Assembly: GCF_001476895.1 (NCBI RefSeq)
Contig: NZ_LDTB01000022.1
Span: forward strand, 1 to 56,033
Length of the DNA stretch: 56,033 bases
Origin: Sphingomonas endophytica
GTDB lineage: Bacteria > Pseudomonadota > Alphaproteobacteria > Sphingomonadales > Sphingomonadaceae
Direction: 5' to 3'
Below, piece by piece: positions 16,512 to 25,742 of the stretch (the stretch's first letter is position 1; every line of letters begins with the position of its first letter). The notes under the pieces were generated by a model that worked only from the letters and a program-made list of their open reading frames with translations, made no database searches and was not told the DNA's origin. Position numbers and translations under genes: made by a program.

Positions 16512-18320
16512 GCCCTCGTCCCCCATGCGGAGCGCGGCGATGAACGCTTCCTGCGGAATCTGCACGCTGCCGTATTCGCGCATCTTCAGCTTGCCCTTCT
16601 TCTGCTTTTCCAGAAGCTTGCGCTTACGCGTGATGTCACCGCCATAACATTTGGCGGTGACGTCCTTGCGCATCGCGCTGATCGTCTCGCGGGCGATCAC
16701 CTTGCCACCGATCGCCGCCTGAATCGGGATCTTGAATAGATGGCGCGGGATCAACTCCTTGAGCCGCTCGCACATCCCCCGCCCGCGCGTCTCGGCGGTG
16801 CCGCGGTGGACGATCATCGACAGCGCGTCGACCGGCTCCTCGTTGACCAGGATGCTCATCTTCACGAGGTCGCCCTCGCGATGGCCGATCTGGTGATAGT
16901 CGAAGCTGGCATAGCCCTTCGACAGCGACTTCAGCCGGTCGTAGAAGTCGAACACCACTTCGTTGAGCGGCAGTTCGTAGGTCGCCTGCGCGCGACCGCC
17001 GACATAGGTCAGGTTCTTCTGGATGCCGCGCCGGTCCTGACACAGCTTCAGGATCGACCCGAGGTATTCGTCGGGGACGTAGATCACAGCCTCGATCCAC
17101 GGCTCGCTGATCGACGCGATCTTGTTGGGATCAGGCATGTCGGCCGGATTGTGCAGGTCGATGTGCCCGCCGTTATGCGTCAGTTCGATCTGGTACACCA
17201 CGCTCGGGGCGGTCGTGATCAGGTCGAGGTCGTATTCGCGCGTCAGCCGCTCCTGGATGATCTCCAGATGCAGCAGCCCCAGGAAGCCGCAGCGGAAGCC
17301 GAAGCCCAGCGCCGCACTCGTCTCCATCTCGAAACTGAACGACGCGTCGTTCAGCCGCAGCTTGGAGATGCTCTCACGAAGCTTCTCGAAATCATTGGCA
17401 TCGACCGGAAACAGCCCGCAGAACACCACCGGCTGGACTTCCTTGAACCCCGGCAGCGCCTCGGCTGTCGGCTTCTTGGCATCCGTCAGCGTGTCGCCGA
17501 CGCGCGCCTGTGCCACGTCCTTGATCTGCGCGGTGATGAAGCCGATCTCGCCCGGCCCGAGATCGGCGAGCTGCTCGATCTTCGGCCGGAAGCAGCCGAC
17601 GCGATCGATCAGGTGCGTCGTCCCGGCCTGCATGAACGTGACCTGCTGTCCTTTACGCAGTGTCCCGTCGACGACGCGCACCAGGATCATGACGCCCAGA
17701 TACGGGTCGTACCACGAATCGACCAGCATCGCCTTCAGCGGCGCGTCCGCGTCACCCTTCGGCGCCGGAATCTTCTTGACGATCGCCTCGAGGATGTCGG
17801 CGATGCCGATCCCCGACTTCGCGCTGGCCAGCACCGCCTCCGACGCATCGATGCCGATCACGTCCTCGATCTCGGTGCGGACCTTCTCCGGCTCGGCGGC
17901 GGGCAGGTCGATCTTGTTGATGACCGGCACGATCTCGTGATCGTGTTCGATCGACTGATAGACGTTGGCGAGCGTCTGCGCCTCGACACCCTGCGCCGCG
18001 TCGACCACCAGCAGCGCGCCCTCGCACGCCGCCAGCGACCGGCTGACCTCGTAAGCGAAGTCGACGTGGCCCGGCGTGTCCATCAGGTTCAGCGTATACG
18101 TCTCGCCGTCCTGCGCCGTGTACGACAGGCGCACGGTCTGGGCCTTGATCGTGATCCCGCGCTCCTTCTCGATCTCCATGTTGTCGAGCACCTGCTCGCT
18201 CATCTCACGGTCGGTCAGCCCGCCCGTGGCCTGGATCAGGCGATCGGCCAGCGTCGACTTGCCATGGTCGATGTGCGCGATGATCGAAAAATTGCGGATC
18301 GTGTTGAGCGGCGTGGTCAT
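16509..18320 (-). CDS. lepA: Elongation factor 4 (LepA)
   Basis: 603 residues, the standard length. G-domain motifs [14 protein letters not shown], the switch [12 protein letters not shown] and [10 protein letters not shown], followed by EF-G-like domains II, III and V and the LepA-specific C-terminal domain ending in [16 protein letters not shown]. It back-translocates or remodels stalled ribosomes. It stands alone, divergent from the CsgG-like gene; the 153-base gap contains both promoters. Confidence 0.98.
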   Translation of the reverse strand: MTTPLNTIRNFSIIAHIDHGKSTLADRLIQATGGLTDREMSEQVLDNMEIEKERGITIKAQTVRLSYTAQDGETYTLNLMDTPGHVDFAYEVSRSLAACEGALLVVDAAQGVEAQTLANVYQSIEHDHEIVPVINKIDLPAAEPEKVRTEIEDVIGIDASEAVLASAKSGIGIADILEAIVKKIPAPKGDADAPLKAMLVDSWYDPYLGVMILVRVVDGTLRKGQQVTFMQAGTTHLIDRVGCFRPKIEQLADLGPGEIGFITAQIKDVAQARVGDTLTDAKKPTAEALPGFKEVQPVVFCGLFPVDANDFEKLRESISKLRLNDASFSFEMETSAALGFGFRCGFLGLLHLEIIQERLTREYDLDLITTAPSVVYQIELTHNGGHIDLHNPADMPDPNKIASISEPWIEAVIYVPDEYLGSILKLCQDRRGIQKNLTYVGGRAQATYELPLNEVVFDFYDRLKSLSKGYASFDYHQIGHREGDLVKMSILVNEEPVDALSMIVHRGTAETRGRGMCERLKELIPRHLFKIPIQAAIGGKVIARETISAMRKDVTAKCYGGDITRKRKLLEKQKKGKLKMREYGSVQIPQEAFIAALRMGDEG

Positions 18321-18473
18321 GATCCCCGCGCGCCTAGCGCAGCGCGACGCGCAGGGCTAGGGCTGTCGAGAAGCGACCATTTTGTACAATAGCTTTCTCC
18401 GCGTCTTTCTCGTGACACGTGCGCAACGTAAGATTCTCGAATCGGAAGCCGTCGCGAACGGAGGACGGCAGCA

Positions 18474-19475
18474 ATGGGGGATCGCGTGACGCGTAATCTG
18501 ATCGTCTCGATGCTGGCCGGGGCCAGCCTGTTCGCCACAAGTCCGGTGGCGGCGCAAAAACTGGCCAACGCATCCTCCGGCCAGCGACTTCAGGAAAAGA
18601 CCGCCGCCGACGTCCCGCACTGCACGCGCAAGCTGGGCACGCTGTCGATCGTCGATGGCGACAACAGTTCCTATTGGACCGCCTGGTCGCTGGCGCCGCC
18701 GTCGAAGCTGCTGAAGGTGCTCGTCGCGCGCTCGGGCTGCTTCAATCTCGTCGATCGCGGCAGCGGGCTGAACGCGGCGGAGAAGGAGCGCGCGATCGGC
18801 GGCAACCTGGGCCTGCAACGCGGCGCGAACGTCGGCCAGGGACAAGTGAAGGCGGCCGATTACGTGCTGGTCGCCGAGGTGCAGGGCGCGAATGCGAATG
18901 TCAGCGGCAGCGCGGTCGCCGGCGGGGTCGGCGGACTGCTGGGCGGCCGCGTCGGCGGGTTGCTGGGCGGACTGAAGAGCAAGAAGATGGAGGCGAACAC
19001 CGTCCTGTCGCTCACCAACGTCCGCACGACCGAGACGATCGCCACCGAGGAAGGCTATGCCGCCAAGAACAACCTGTCGCTGGGCGGCGGGGGCTTCTTC
19101 GCGGTCGCCGGCGCGGCGGGCGGCGGCTATGACAATACCGAGATCGGGCGGATCGTCACGCTGTCGTTCATCCAGGCGTACAGCAAGATGGTCGATTCAC
19201 TCGGGCTGGTGACCCCGGGCACGGCGGGCACGGCCGAGGCGGCGCCCGCCAAGACCTTCACCACGCAGGCGCCGGTCGCGCTGAGAGCGTCGGCGGCGGC
19301 CGGGGCCAAGGTCATCCGCACCATCCCGCAGGGTCAGACGGTCTATCCGACCGGCAAGAAGGACGGCCTGTGGTGGGAGGTCGCCGACGAGAACGACAAT
19401 GTCGGCTGGGTGCTCAACACGAAGCTGGCGCCAAGCGGGCGCCCCGACGTGACCCGCGAGAACGAGATCCACTGA
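18474..19475 (+). CDS. Exported CsgG-like protein with C-terminal SH3 domain
   Basis: 333 residues; GGAGG nine bases before the ATG supports this start (a GTG at 18486 is an alternative). A signal peptide ends near VAAQ. The middle (about 60-240) looks like the CsgG/curli-assembly family: VLVARSGCFNLVDRG, AADYVLVAEVQG and the late IVTLSFIQAYSKMV. A glycine-zipper stretch GGVGGLLGGRVGGLLGG sits near residues 145-161. The last about 75 residues form a bacterial SH3 fold (APVALRASAAAGAKVIRTI, GLWWEV, VGWVLNTKL) able to bind cell-wall peptide. There is no lipobox cysteine, so it is probably periplasmic. No curli genes are near. Confidence 0.7.
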   Translation: MGDRVTRNLIVSMLAGASLFATSPVAAQKLANASSGQRLQEKTAADVPHCTRKLGTLSIVDGDNSSYWTAWSLAPPSKLLKVLVARSGCFNLVDRGSGLNAAEKERAIGGNLGLQRGANVGQGQVKAADYVLVAEVQGANANVSGSAVAGGVGGLLGGRVGGLLGGLKSKKMEANTVLSLTNVRTTETIATEEGYAAKNNLSLGGGGFFAVAGAAGGGYDNTEIGRIVTLSFIQAYSKMVDSLGLVTPGTAGTAEAAPAKTFTTQAPVALRASAAAGAKVIRTIPQGQTVYPTGKKDGLWWEVADENDNVGWVLNTKLAPSGRPDVTRENEIH

Positions 19476-19497
19476 TCGCGCCGATCCACGCCGCCGC

Positions 19498-20013
19498 TCA
19501 CGTCGCGGCGTGGATCGCCTCCAGCGCGTTCAGATAGCGTCGCGACCCCTCGCCCCTGATCAGCGCCCAGCGCACGCCGCGCCGCTCGAGTTCGCGTCGA
19601 GACAGGTCGAAAAAGCGCTGTCGGTCGCGCGCGGTCCCGAACATCCGCGTCCCGTCCTCCTGCCACGGCAGGTCGATGTCGAACAGCAGGTAGAGGTCGG
19701 CCGTCGCATCCCAGCGATCGAACCACGGATCACGCCGCCCGAACATCATGTCGGCCCACACGGCGGTCATCAGCGGATCGGTGTCGAGGATCACCGGCCA
19801 ACCGCCACCTTCCACCGCCTTGCGCGCCTTGGCATCCTGCGCCTGCGCGATGACGAGCAGATCGGACATGTTGAGATTGGTTCCATAGGCCTCGCAATAG
19901 GTGCGCCCGAATTCGGCAACCCATGGCACGTCGAAATGCCGCGCCAGCCGCGGTGCCATCGTCGACTTGCCGGTGCTTTCCGGCCCATGCAAACAGACGG
20001 AACGCACCGTCAC
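19498..20013 (-). CDS. NadR-like nicotinamide riboside kinase (AAA/P-loop)
   Basis: 171 residues from a GTG at 20013 that overlaps the pnuC stop (GTGA). P-loop GPESTGKS at residues 10-17, then VAEFGRTYCEAYG, VILDTDPLMTAVWADMMFG and LYLLFDIDLPW, as in the kinase half of NadR. It lacks the NMN adenylyltransferase and DNA-binding parts of E. coli NadR. Coupled to pnuC, it should phosphorylate imported nicotinamide riboside to NMN and trap it in the cell. Confidence 0.87.
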   Translation of the reverse strand: MTVRSVCLHGPESTGKSTMAPRLARHFDVPWVAEFGRTYCEAYGTNLNMSDLLVIAQAQDAKARKAVEGGGWPVILDTDPLMTAVWADMMFGRRDPWFDRWDATADLYLLFDIDLPWQEDGTRMFGTARDRQRFFDLSRRELERRGVRWALIRGEGSRRYLNALEAIHAAT

Positions 20014-20588
20014 ACCGGCACCACGCGCCACCGCCCGCCCGCCGCGCCGGACCAGCGCGCCAGTCCCCACACCGCCAGCGCGAGATAGATAAGGTAGAGA
20101 GCCGCGAACAGATAAAGCCCTTTCGACAGGTAGAGCGGCACCGACGCGACATCGACCGCAATCCAAAGCCACCAATTCTCGAGACGTCGGCGCGCCATCA
20201 GAAGCTGCGCGGCGACGCTGGCCGACGCGATCGCGGCATCCCACCACGGCAGCGCCGCGTCGGTCCAGCGATGCATGGCCGCGCCCCATAACAGCGCACC
20301 CAAAGCGATGCCGGTCAGCCAGCGCAGCCGGTCGCGCAACGCCAGTGTCGCGACCGGGACATCTCCGGTTTCCGCCTGCGCGCGCCGCCAGTGCCCCCAG
20401 CCATACAGGTTGGCACCCGCGAAGAAGAGCTGGAGCATCGCATCGGAATATAGCCGCGCCTCGAACACCACCGCCCCCAGCAGCAGCACGGCGGCGATCC
20501 CGGTCGGAAACGTCCAGATGCTGCGCACCGCCGCGAGCGCAACGCAGGCGATTCCCAATCCGGTAGCGATCCATTCGACCAGCGACAT
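20010..20588 (-). CDS. pnuC: Nicotinamide riboside transporter PnuC
   Basis: 192 residues from the ATG at 20588 (a GTG at 20600 would add four residues). About six or seven membrane helices; NLYGWGHW and the C-terminal WLWIAVDVASVPLYLSKGLY are the PnuC substrate-pore motifs. It lets nicotinamide riboside in by facilitated diffusion, with the downstream kinase pulling the flux. No NAD-responsive regulator or riboswitch is recognisable upstream. Confidence 0.92.
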   Translation of the reverse strand: MSLVEWIATGLGIACVALAAVRSIWTFPTGIAAVLLLGAVVFEARLYSDAMLQLFFAGANLYGWGHWRRAQAETGDVPVATLALRDRLRWLTGIALGALLWGAAMHRWTDAALPWWDAAIASASVAAQLLMARRRLENWWLWIAVDVASVPLYLSKGLYLFAALYLIYLALAVWGLARWSGAAGGRWRVVPV

Positions 20589-20639
20589 CGTGCGCGACAC
20601 TAATCGCGCCTCCCCGCAAAAACAGCGTCGATTCCCCGC

Positions 20640-20667
20640 TTGCGCTACAAAAATCCGCTGATATAAG
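20640..20667 (+). promoter_or_regulatory. Probable sigma-70-type promoter of tRNA-Pro
   Basis: TTGCGC (20640-20645), a 16-base spacer and TATAAG (20662-20667). Transcription would begin near 20674, about 33 bases before the mature tRNA 5' end. Confidence 0.5.
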
Positions 20668-20706
20668 CCGCGACCTGCCCGGCGGTGATGCCGCGGGGCA
20701 TCTGGT

Positions 20707-20783
20707 CGGGGAATAGCTCAGCCTGGTAGAGCACTGTCTTCGGGAGGCAGGGGCCGGAGGTTCGAATCCTCTTTCCCCGACCA
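20707..20783 (+). tRNA. tRNA-Pro (anticodon CGG)
   Basis: 77 bases with encoded CCA. Acceptor stem CGGGGAA pairs with TTCCCCG; position 1 is C, as is usual for bacterial tRNA-Pro. The D arm is GCTC/GAGC, the anticodon stem CTGTC/GGCAG encloses the loop TTCGGGA (anticodon CGG, G37), and the T loop TTCGAAT lies between GGAGG and CCTCT. It reads the CCG codons that are frequent here. Confidence 0.96.
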
Positions 20784-20974
20784 ATTCTCCTCTTCGTGAG
20801 GTTATCCCGCTATCGCGATGATGAACATGGTTGAGGCCGGTTCATTTCCACCATTCCGCCCACGATCGCCATCCGCGCGGCCGTGCTGTCGCGCCACCAA
20901 CGCCGTGGCGTGAGCGCAGGGACTATGTCGTGGAGACCGGGTGACGGATCCGATGCTCCGCCACCCGATGATCG

Positions 20975-21577
20975 TCACTTCTGTGTGACGGCACCCGCAG
21001 CCGGCACGACCGCCGCCGGTGCGGCGACGGCGAGCGGCGCCTGCACGGCCGGAACGGCGACCGGCACGTCCTCATCGACGAAGCCCTTCACGACGGTTCC
21101 GGCCGGAACGCGCGCGCTGGTTCCGGTCATGAAGAAGCCGGCCGGCAGGAAGACCAGCGCGGACGCCGCCACCGCGCCGACGCCGCCGGCCACGCCCTTG
21201 TCGTCGAAACTGCCCGACAGCCGTATCTGGCGCCCGTTGACGGTCAAATACACGATGCGGGCCGACAAATGCCCGGACTTGCCCCACATCCCCTTGTTCT
21301 TGACCTCGGTGATCTCACCCATCGCCGGCGTGCCGACCGGGATCACGTTGACGCCGTTCACCAGCACCGGCTCGGCGGTTTCCAGGTGAAAGCGCTGGCC
21401 GACCCGCAACTTCTTGCCCTTGGTCGTCAATTCTTCCGACAGCTTCAGCGGGATCTCGGTACCGACCCGAAGCATCGTGCCGCCAGGCGCGGCCGCGATC
21501 GGAGCAACCTGCGCGGTGGCGGCCAGCGGCGACGCAAGCAACATCGCGCCCGCAAGCGCGCTACAGAAACCTTTCAC
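20975..21577 (-). CDS. Exported protein of unknown function
   Basis: 200 residues from a GTG at 21577, chosen because GGGGGA lies six bases upstream; an ATG at 21595 in the same frame lacks a binding site. Signal peptide KGFCSALAGAMLLASPLAATAQ. The mature part has an AFD-like beta-rich look: GTEIPLKLSEELTTKGKKLR, NVIPVGTPAMGEITEV, SARIVYLTVNGRQIRLSG, a hydrophobic glycine/alanine segment near residues 140-165, and a low-complexity Ala/Pro/Val tail. I do not recognise the family; resemblance to TrbI/VirB10-type beta domains is faint. Confidence 0.65.
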   Translation of the reverse strand: MKGFCSALAGAMLLASPLAATAQVAPIAAAPGGTMLRVGTEIPLKLSEELTTKGKKLRVGQRFHLETAEPVLVNGVNVIPVGTPAMGEITEVKNKGMWGKSGHLSARIVYLTVNGRQIRLSGSFDDKGVAGGVGAVAASALVFLPAGFFMTGTSARVPAGTVVKGFVDEDVPVAVPAVQAPLAVAAPAAVVPAAGAVTQK

Positions 21578-21591
21578 GATATATCCCCCAG

Positions 21592-21619
21592 TCATGCGAG
21601 TGCCCCTCGACTCGCATGA
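21592..21619. promoter_or_regulatory. Perfect 9-base inverted repeat in the leader of the exported-protein gene
   Basis: TCATGCGAG (21592-21600), ten bases, CTCGCATGA (21611-21619). It lies just upstream of the ribosome binding site of the gene ending at 20975, so it could be an operator or an RNA hairpin. No T-tract follows. Confidence 0.45.
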
Positions 21620-21766
21620 GATAGTAATGACGGTTAAATCGCTTCGCGCAATCCGCAGAGTCTTATGATCGCGCACGTCCGCCCTTTCGCGGAACCGCGC
21701 CGGGAGGCGACGGCACCAATCATCCGCTGATGCGTAAGAGGCGCTTACCCATTCAGGAGCGCCCCG

Positions 21767-22888
21767 ATGAGCGGACCCCAACTCTTCCAGTCACTCGACG
21801 TCGGCGGCCTGACGCTGCCCAACCGCATCGTCATCGCGCCGATGTGCCAATATTCGGCGGTCGATGGCTGCATGAACGACTGGCATCTGATCCATCTCGG
21901 TCAGCTGGCGCTTTCGGGCGCAGGGTTGCTGACGATCGAGGCGACGGCCGTCGAACCTGTCGGCCGGATCAGCTACGCCGACATCGGCTTATGGGATGAC
22001 GTGACCGAAGCGGCGATGGCGCGCGTCCTTCAGTCAGTGCGGCGCCATTCCGACATGCCGATCGGCATCCAGCTCGCCCATGCGGGGCGCAAGGCGTCCA
22101 CCGACCTGCCGTGGAAGGGAGAAGGACAATTCGCGCCCGACCATGCCAATGGATGGCAGACGGTCGCCCCCTCCGCCCTACCCTATGCGTCGGGTGAACA
22201 TCCGCCGGTCGCGCTCGATCGGGACGGGCTGGCGCGGATCCGCGATGCCTTTGCCGCCGCGGCACGGCGCGCGGCGACGCTCGGCATCGATCTCGTGCAA
22301 CTACACGGCGCGCACGGCTATCTGCTCCACGAATTCCTCTCGCCGCTCTCCAACGATCGCGACGACGAATATGGCGGATCCCTGGAAAACCGGATGCGCT
22401 TTCCGCTGGAGGTGTTCGACGCGGTGCGCGCCGCCTTCCCTGCCGACCGCCCCGTGACGATGCGTGTGTCCGGAACCGACTGGGTGCCCGACGGATGGGA
22501 CATCGAACAGACCGTCGCCTTCGCAGTGGCTCTGGAGGCGCGCGGCTGCGCCGGCATCCACGTGTCGAGCGGCGGGCTGGACCCGCGGCAGCAGATCCCG
22601 GTCGGACCCGGCTATCAGGTGCCGCTGGCGCGCGCGGTCAAACAGGCGATATCGATCCCGGTGGTCGCCGTCGGCCTCATCTCCGACCATCAACATGCCG
22701 AGGCGATCGTCGGCACCGGGGACGCGGATGCGATCGCGTTGGCGCGCACGATCCTCTACGATCCGCGCTGGCCCTGGCACGCCGCCGCCACGCTCGATGC
22801 GCGCGTGAAGGCGCCGGCGCAATACCTTCGCTCGCAACCCCGCCAGTACCGGCATCTGTTCGACGTGGAAGGCAGCGCGGAAGACTGA
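21767..22888 (+). CDS. NADH:flavin oxidoreductase, old yellow enzyme (YqjM-like)
   Basis: 373 residues. FMN-dependent TIM-barrel ene-reductase with APMCQYSA (C27, the redox-tuning cysteine of the YqjM class), QLAHAGRKAS, the substrate-binding pair in LHGAHGYLLHEFLSP, EYGGSLENRMRF, and the phosphate-binding end DAIALARTIL. AGGAGC lies seven bases before the ATG. It reduces activated C=C bonds of enones or nitro compounds using NAD(P)H; physiological substrate unknown. Stands alone. Confidence 0.93.
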   Translation: MSGPQLFQSLDVGGLTLPNRIVIAPMCQYSAVDGCMNDWHLIHLGQLALSGAGLLTIEATAVEPVGRISYADIGLWDDVTEAAMARVLQSVRRHSDMPIGIQLAHAGRKASTDLPWKGEGQFAPDHANGWQTVAPSALPYASGEHPPVALDRDGLARIRDAFAAAARRAATLGIDLVQLHGAHGYLLHEFLSPLSNDRDDEYGGSLENRMRFPLEVFDAVRAAFPADRPVTMRVSGTDWVPDGWDIEQTVAFAVALEARGCAGIHVSSGGLDPRQQIPVGPGYQVPLARAVKQAISIPVVAVGLISDHQHAEAIVGTGDADAIALARTILYDPRWPWHAAATLDARVKAPAQYLRSQPRQYRHLFDVEGSAED

Positions 22889-22903
22889 CCCGCGCGGCGC
22901 GCG

Positions 22904-23914
22904 TCAATAGGCGCGCGCCACCGCGAAATCGACCGCCTCGATCATCGCATCCTTGATCGCGCTGTCGGGGAAGATCGCCAGTGCCTCGACGGCGCGCTGC
23001 CCGTAATGGCGCGCGCGTGCCAACGTGTCGTCGACCGCGCGGGTGCGCCGCACCAGATCGACCGCATGTGCGAAATCGGCATCGGCGGTGCGGCGTCCCT
23101 CGACCGCATCGCGCCAGAAGGTGCGATCCTCGGCCCCGCCGCGCGCATAGGCCAGGATGACGGGCAGCGTCATCTTGCCCTCCCGGAAGTCGTCGCCGGC
23201 ATCCTTGCCCATCGTGCCCGCGTCGCTGGTATAGTCGATCGCGTCGTCCACGAGCTGGAACGCGATCCCCAGATTGCGGCCATAGGCGTCCAGCGCCACC
23301 TCCTCCGCGTCCGGGCGCTCCGCCACGATGCCGGCGATCCGGCACGCGGCGGCGAACAGCGCGGCGGTCTTGGCATGGATGATGTCGAGGTAACGCTCCT
23401 CCGGCAGGTCCACGCGCCGCGCGGCGGTGAGCTGGTTCACCTCGCCCTCCGCAATGACCGCCGAGGCGTTCGACAATATCTCCAGCGCGCGCATGTGGCC
23501 GCCGGCCACCATCAGCTCGAACGAACGCGAGAACAGGAAGTCGCCGACCAGCACGCTGGCGGGATTGCCCCAGATGATGTTCGCGGTCCTCTTGCCACGC
23601 CGCAGGTCGGAACCGTCCACGACATCGTCGTGCAGCAACGTCGCGGTGTGGATGAACTCCACCGCCGCCGCCAGCAGGTGATGGCGATCGCCCGCATAAC
23701 CGACCAGCTGCGCGCCGGCCAGCGTCAGCATCGGGCGCATCCGTTTGCCGCCGCCGGCGATCAGATGCCCCGCCAGTTCGGGGATCAGCGGAATGTCGGA
23801 TCGCATCCGCTCCACGATCACGGCATTGACGTGATCCATGTCGCGCGCGACCAGCCCGATCATCGGATCGAGCGAGGGCGTGTGTCCGGGAAGGCGGTGC
23901 AAGGTGGCGCTCAT
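22904..23914 (-). CDS. ispB: Long-chain polyprenyl diphosphate synthase (probably ubiquinone side chain)
   Basis: 336 residues. Class I prenyltransferase with the first aspartate motif DDVVD at 96-100, GGGKRMRP at 54-61 for IPP binding and the second motif DDAID at 223-227. The residues before the first motif (FIHTATLL, no bulky pair directly before it) fit long-chain octa- or decaprenyl synthases. Ends opposite the ene-reductase with 15 bases between; divergent from the chorismate mutase. Confidence 0.9.
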   Translation of the reverse strand: MSATLHRLPGHTPSLDPMIGLVARDMDHVNAVIVERMRSDIPLIPELAGHLIAGGGKRMRPMLTLAGAQLVGYAGDRHHLLAAAVEFIHTATLLHDDVVDGSDLRRGKRTANIIWGNPASVLVGDFLFSRSFELMVAGGHMRALEILSNASAVIAEGEVNQLTAARRVDLPEERYLDIIHAKTAALFAAACRIAGIVAERPDAEEVALDAYGRNLGIAFQLVDDAIDYTSDAGTMGKDAGDDFREGKMTLPVILAYARGGAEDRTFWRDAVEGRRTADADFAHAVDLVRRTRAVDDTLARARHYGQRAVEALAIFPDSAIKDAMIEAVDFAVARAY

Positions 23915-24019
23915 CTGTTCCTGCCCTTACGGGGAGGCACGCGCGCAACGCAAGCGCGGGCTTGCCCCCACGTCCATCGGCCCGCATGAGAAATTCGCAA
24001 CACGAGGCAGGGAAGCGCG

Positions 24020-24301
24020 ATGACCGACGACATTCTGAAGGGCTATCGCAGGAGCATCGACAATATCGACGCGGCGCTGGTCTGCCTGCTGGCGGAGCGG
24101 TTCAAGATCACGCAGGCGGTCGGCGCGTACAAGGCGACCAGCGGCCTGCCCGCCGCCGATCCGGGGCGCGAGGAGGCGCAGATCGCGCGCCTGCGGCAGT
24201 TGAGCGAGGATGCGGAGCTGGACCCGGAATTCTCCGAGAAATTCCTGCGCTTCATCATCGACGAGGTGATCCGCCACCACCGCGCGGCCGCCGCGCGCTG
24301 A
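24020..24301 (+). CDS. Monofunctional chorismate mutase (AroQ class)
   Basis: 93 residues, all-helical AroQ fold: the first helix has R-x-x-I-D-x-I-D (RRSIDNIDAALVCLLAERF), then the lysine in AVGAYKATSG and the C-terminal FLRFIIDEVIRHH. It converts chorismate to prephenate for Phe/Tyr. GGGAAG precedes the ATG. No other aromatic-pathway gene is adjacent. Confidence 0.9.
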   Translation: MTDDILKGYRRSIDNIDAALVCLLAERFKITQAVGAYKATSGLPAADPGREEAQIARLRQLSEDAELDPEFSEKFLRFIIDEVIRHHRAAAAR

Positions 24302-24314
24302 TTCGCGGCGCGCC

Positions 24315-24827
24315 TCAGCGCGGACGCAGCGCCGCCAGCCGCGCCATCGCGGCATCGCCGAACTGGCGCAGCCGCATCCGCTCATACGCACCGAAATCAT
24401 CACGGGGCGCACGATCGAGCACGCACAGCGCGCCCAGCGGCATCCCGCCATCGACCAGCGGCGCTCCGGCGTAGAAGCGCACCTGCTGTCCGTCGATCCG
24501 CAGCGGATTGGCGGCGAAACGCGGATCCGCAAGCGAGTCGGCGATACAGAACAACTGGTGCGGCGTCATGATCGCATGGCCGCACAGCGACGTGCGGCGG
24601 CTGTACGTGCGTGAGGTCACGCCCGACGTGGCGATCAGATACTGCCATTCCTGATACAGGATCGTCACCGCCGCCATCCCGGTGGCCAACGTCCGGCGGC
24701 AGTCGTCGAGCAGCATCTGCAAGCCGGGATCGTCCCGCGCCGCCAGTGCCCCCGAAGTCAGCACGGCCTGCTCGCGCGCCACCTCGTCACCCGGCGTCGG
24801 AGCTGGCTCGTAAAAGGTGACGCCCAT
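24315..24827 (-). CDS. GAF-domain protein
   Basis: 170 residues, essentially one GAF domain (about 30-165): YLIATSGVTSRTYSRRTSLCGHAI, FYAGAPLVDGGMPLGALCVLD. The SLCGHAI and PLGALCVLD pair is typical of GAF proteins fused to cyclases or kinases, but here no output domain is attached. Ligand unknown. Converges with the chorismate mutase (13 bases between stops). Confidence 0.85.
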   Translation of the reverse strand: MGVTFYEPAPTPGDEVAREQAVLTSGALAARDDPGLQMLLDDCRRTLATGMAAVTILYQEWQYLIATSGVTSRTYSRRTSLCGHAIMTPHQLFCIADSLADPRFAANPLRIDGQQVRFYAGAPLVDGGMPLGALCVLDRAPRDDFGAYERMRLRQFGDAAMARLAALRPR

Positions 24828-24947
24828 GCGACAATGTTCCCAAAATCACCGCAAAAGTAAGATCTTGGCGCGAAATCGAAAGCCCATCTCGCACCATAGT
24901 GGTTGAGGTTGATGCAGGTCAGATACGGAACAATCAATATACTACCG

Positions 24948-25666
24948 CTAGCTCAGTACACTTTGTAAAAATGTGCGCGTCGCCGCCCAGCTCCGCGCGT
25001 CGGCGCGTTCGTCATACGCGAAACCAGGCTATCGCCGGGCATCGAGCGGTCGGTGAACCCATGTCCGGCATGACCATTCACCTGCATCTGCCAGTCCGCC
25101 TCGGCCGTGGTCAGTTCCTCACCCAGCGCGACCAGCGCGGCGGGCGGCGCCAGCGGATCATCCCAGCCGTGACAGACCAGCAGGCGCGTCGCGATCGGTG
25201 TGACGCTGTCGTAATCGGGTCGATCGTAAACGCCGTGAAAGCTTACGCCGGCGCGCAGCCCTAGGCCGGCACGCGCCATGTCGAGCACGCATTTCCCGCC
25301 GAAGCAGAAGCCGATCGCCGCCAAGGCATCCGGATCCACCTCGTCCTGAGCGGACAGCGCCGCGAGCGCCGCCCGCAGCCGCTCGCGCAGCAGCCCGCGG
25401 TCGGCGTTCAACTCATCCATGTAACGGCTGGCCCCCGGCCCGCGCTGCGTCCGCCGTCCCTGTCCGAACAGGTCACACGCAAAGGCGGCATAGCCCAGCG
25501 CCGCCAGATCCTCCGCCTTGCGATTGTCGGCCTCCTTCTGCCCGAGCACGTTCGGGATCACCAGCACGCCCGGTCGCGGGCCCGCCATGGAATCCTCCCA
25601 GGCGAAGACGCCCTCGAAAGGGCTGCCGGGTCCGTCATGGACGATGGTGCGCCGCTGGACGGTCAT
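24948..25666 (-). pseudogene. Dienelactone hydrolase family protein with a 3' frameshift
   Basis: Starts at ATG 25666. The alpha/beta-hydrolase has the nucleophile C121 in GFCFGGKC, the acid in CHGWDDPLAP and the histidine in GHGF. As read, the frame ends at 24953 (237 residues) with an odd basic tail after MPGDS. The next frame over gives PGFAYDERADARSW and continues to a TAG at 24948-24950, which is the expected family C-terminus. One missing base in the GG/CC run at 25027-25028 explains this. The catalytic residues lie before the break, so the product may keep activity. It could also be a sequencing error. Confidence 0.8.
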
Positions 25667-25742
25667 CTCGCGCTCTCCTGTTGTGTCGTGCCCCGCTTTC
25701 GCTAGATCGGGGCGCTCAACCGGGCAAGCGTAGGACGTCAGG

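Noticed and set aside
20784..20974. Factor-independent terminator or second tRNA after tRNA-Pro
   Set aside because: Only a four-base stem (CCTC/GAGG) is seen, and no second cloverleaf can be drawn.
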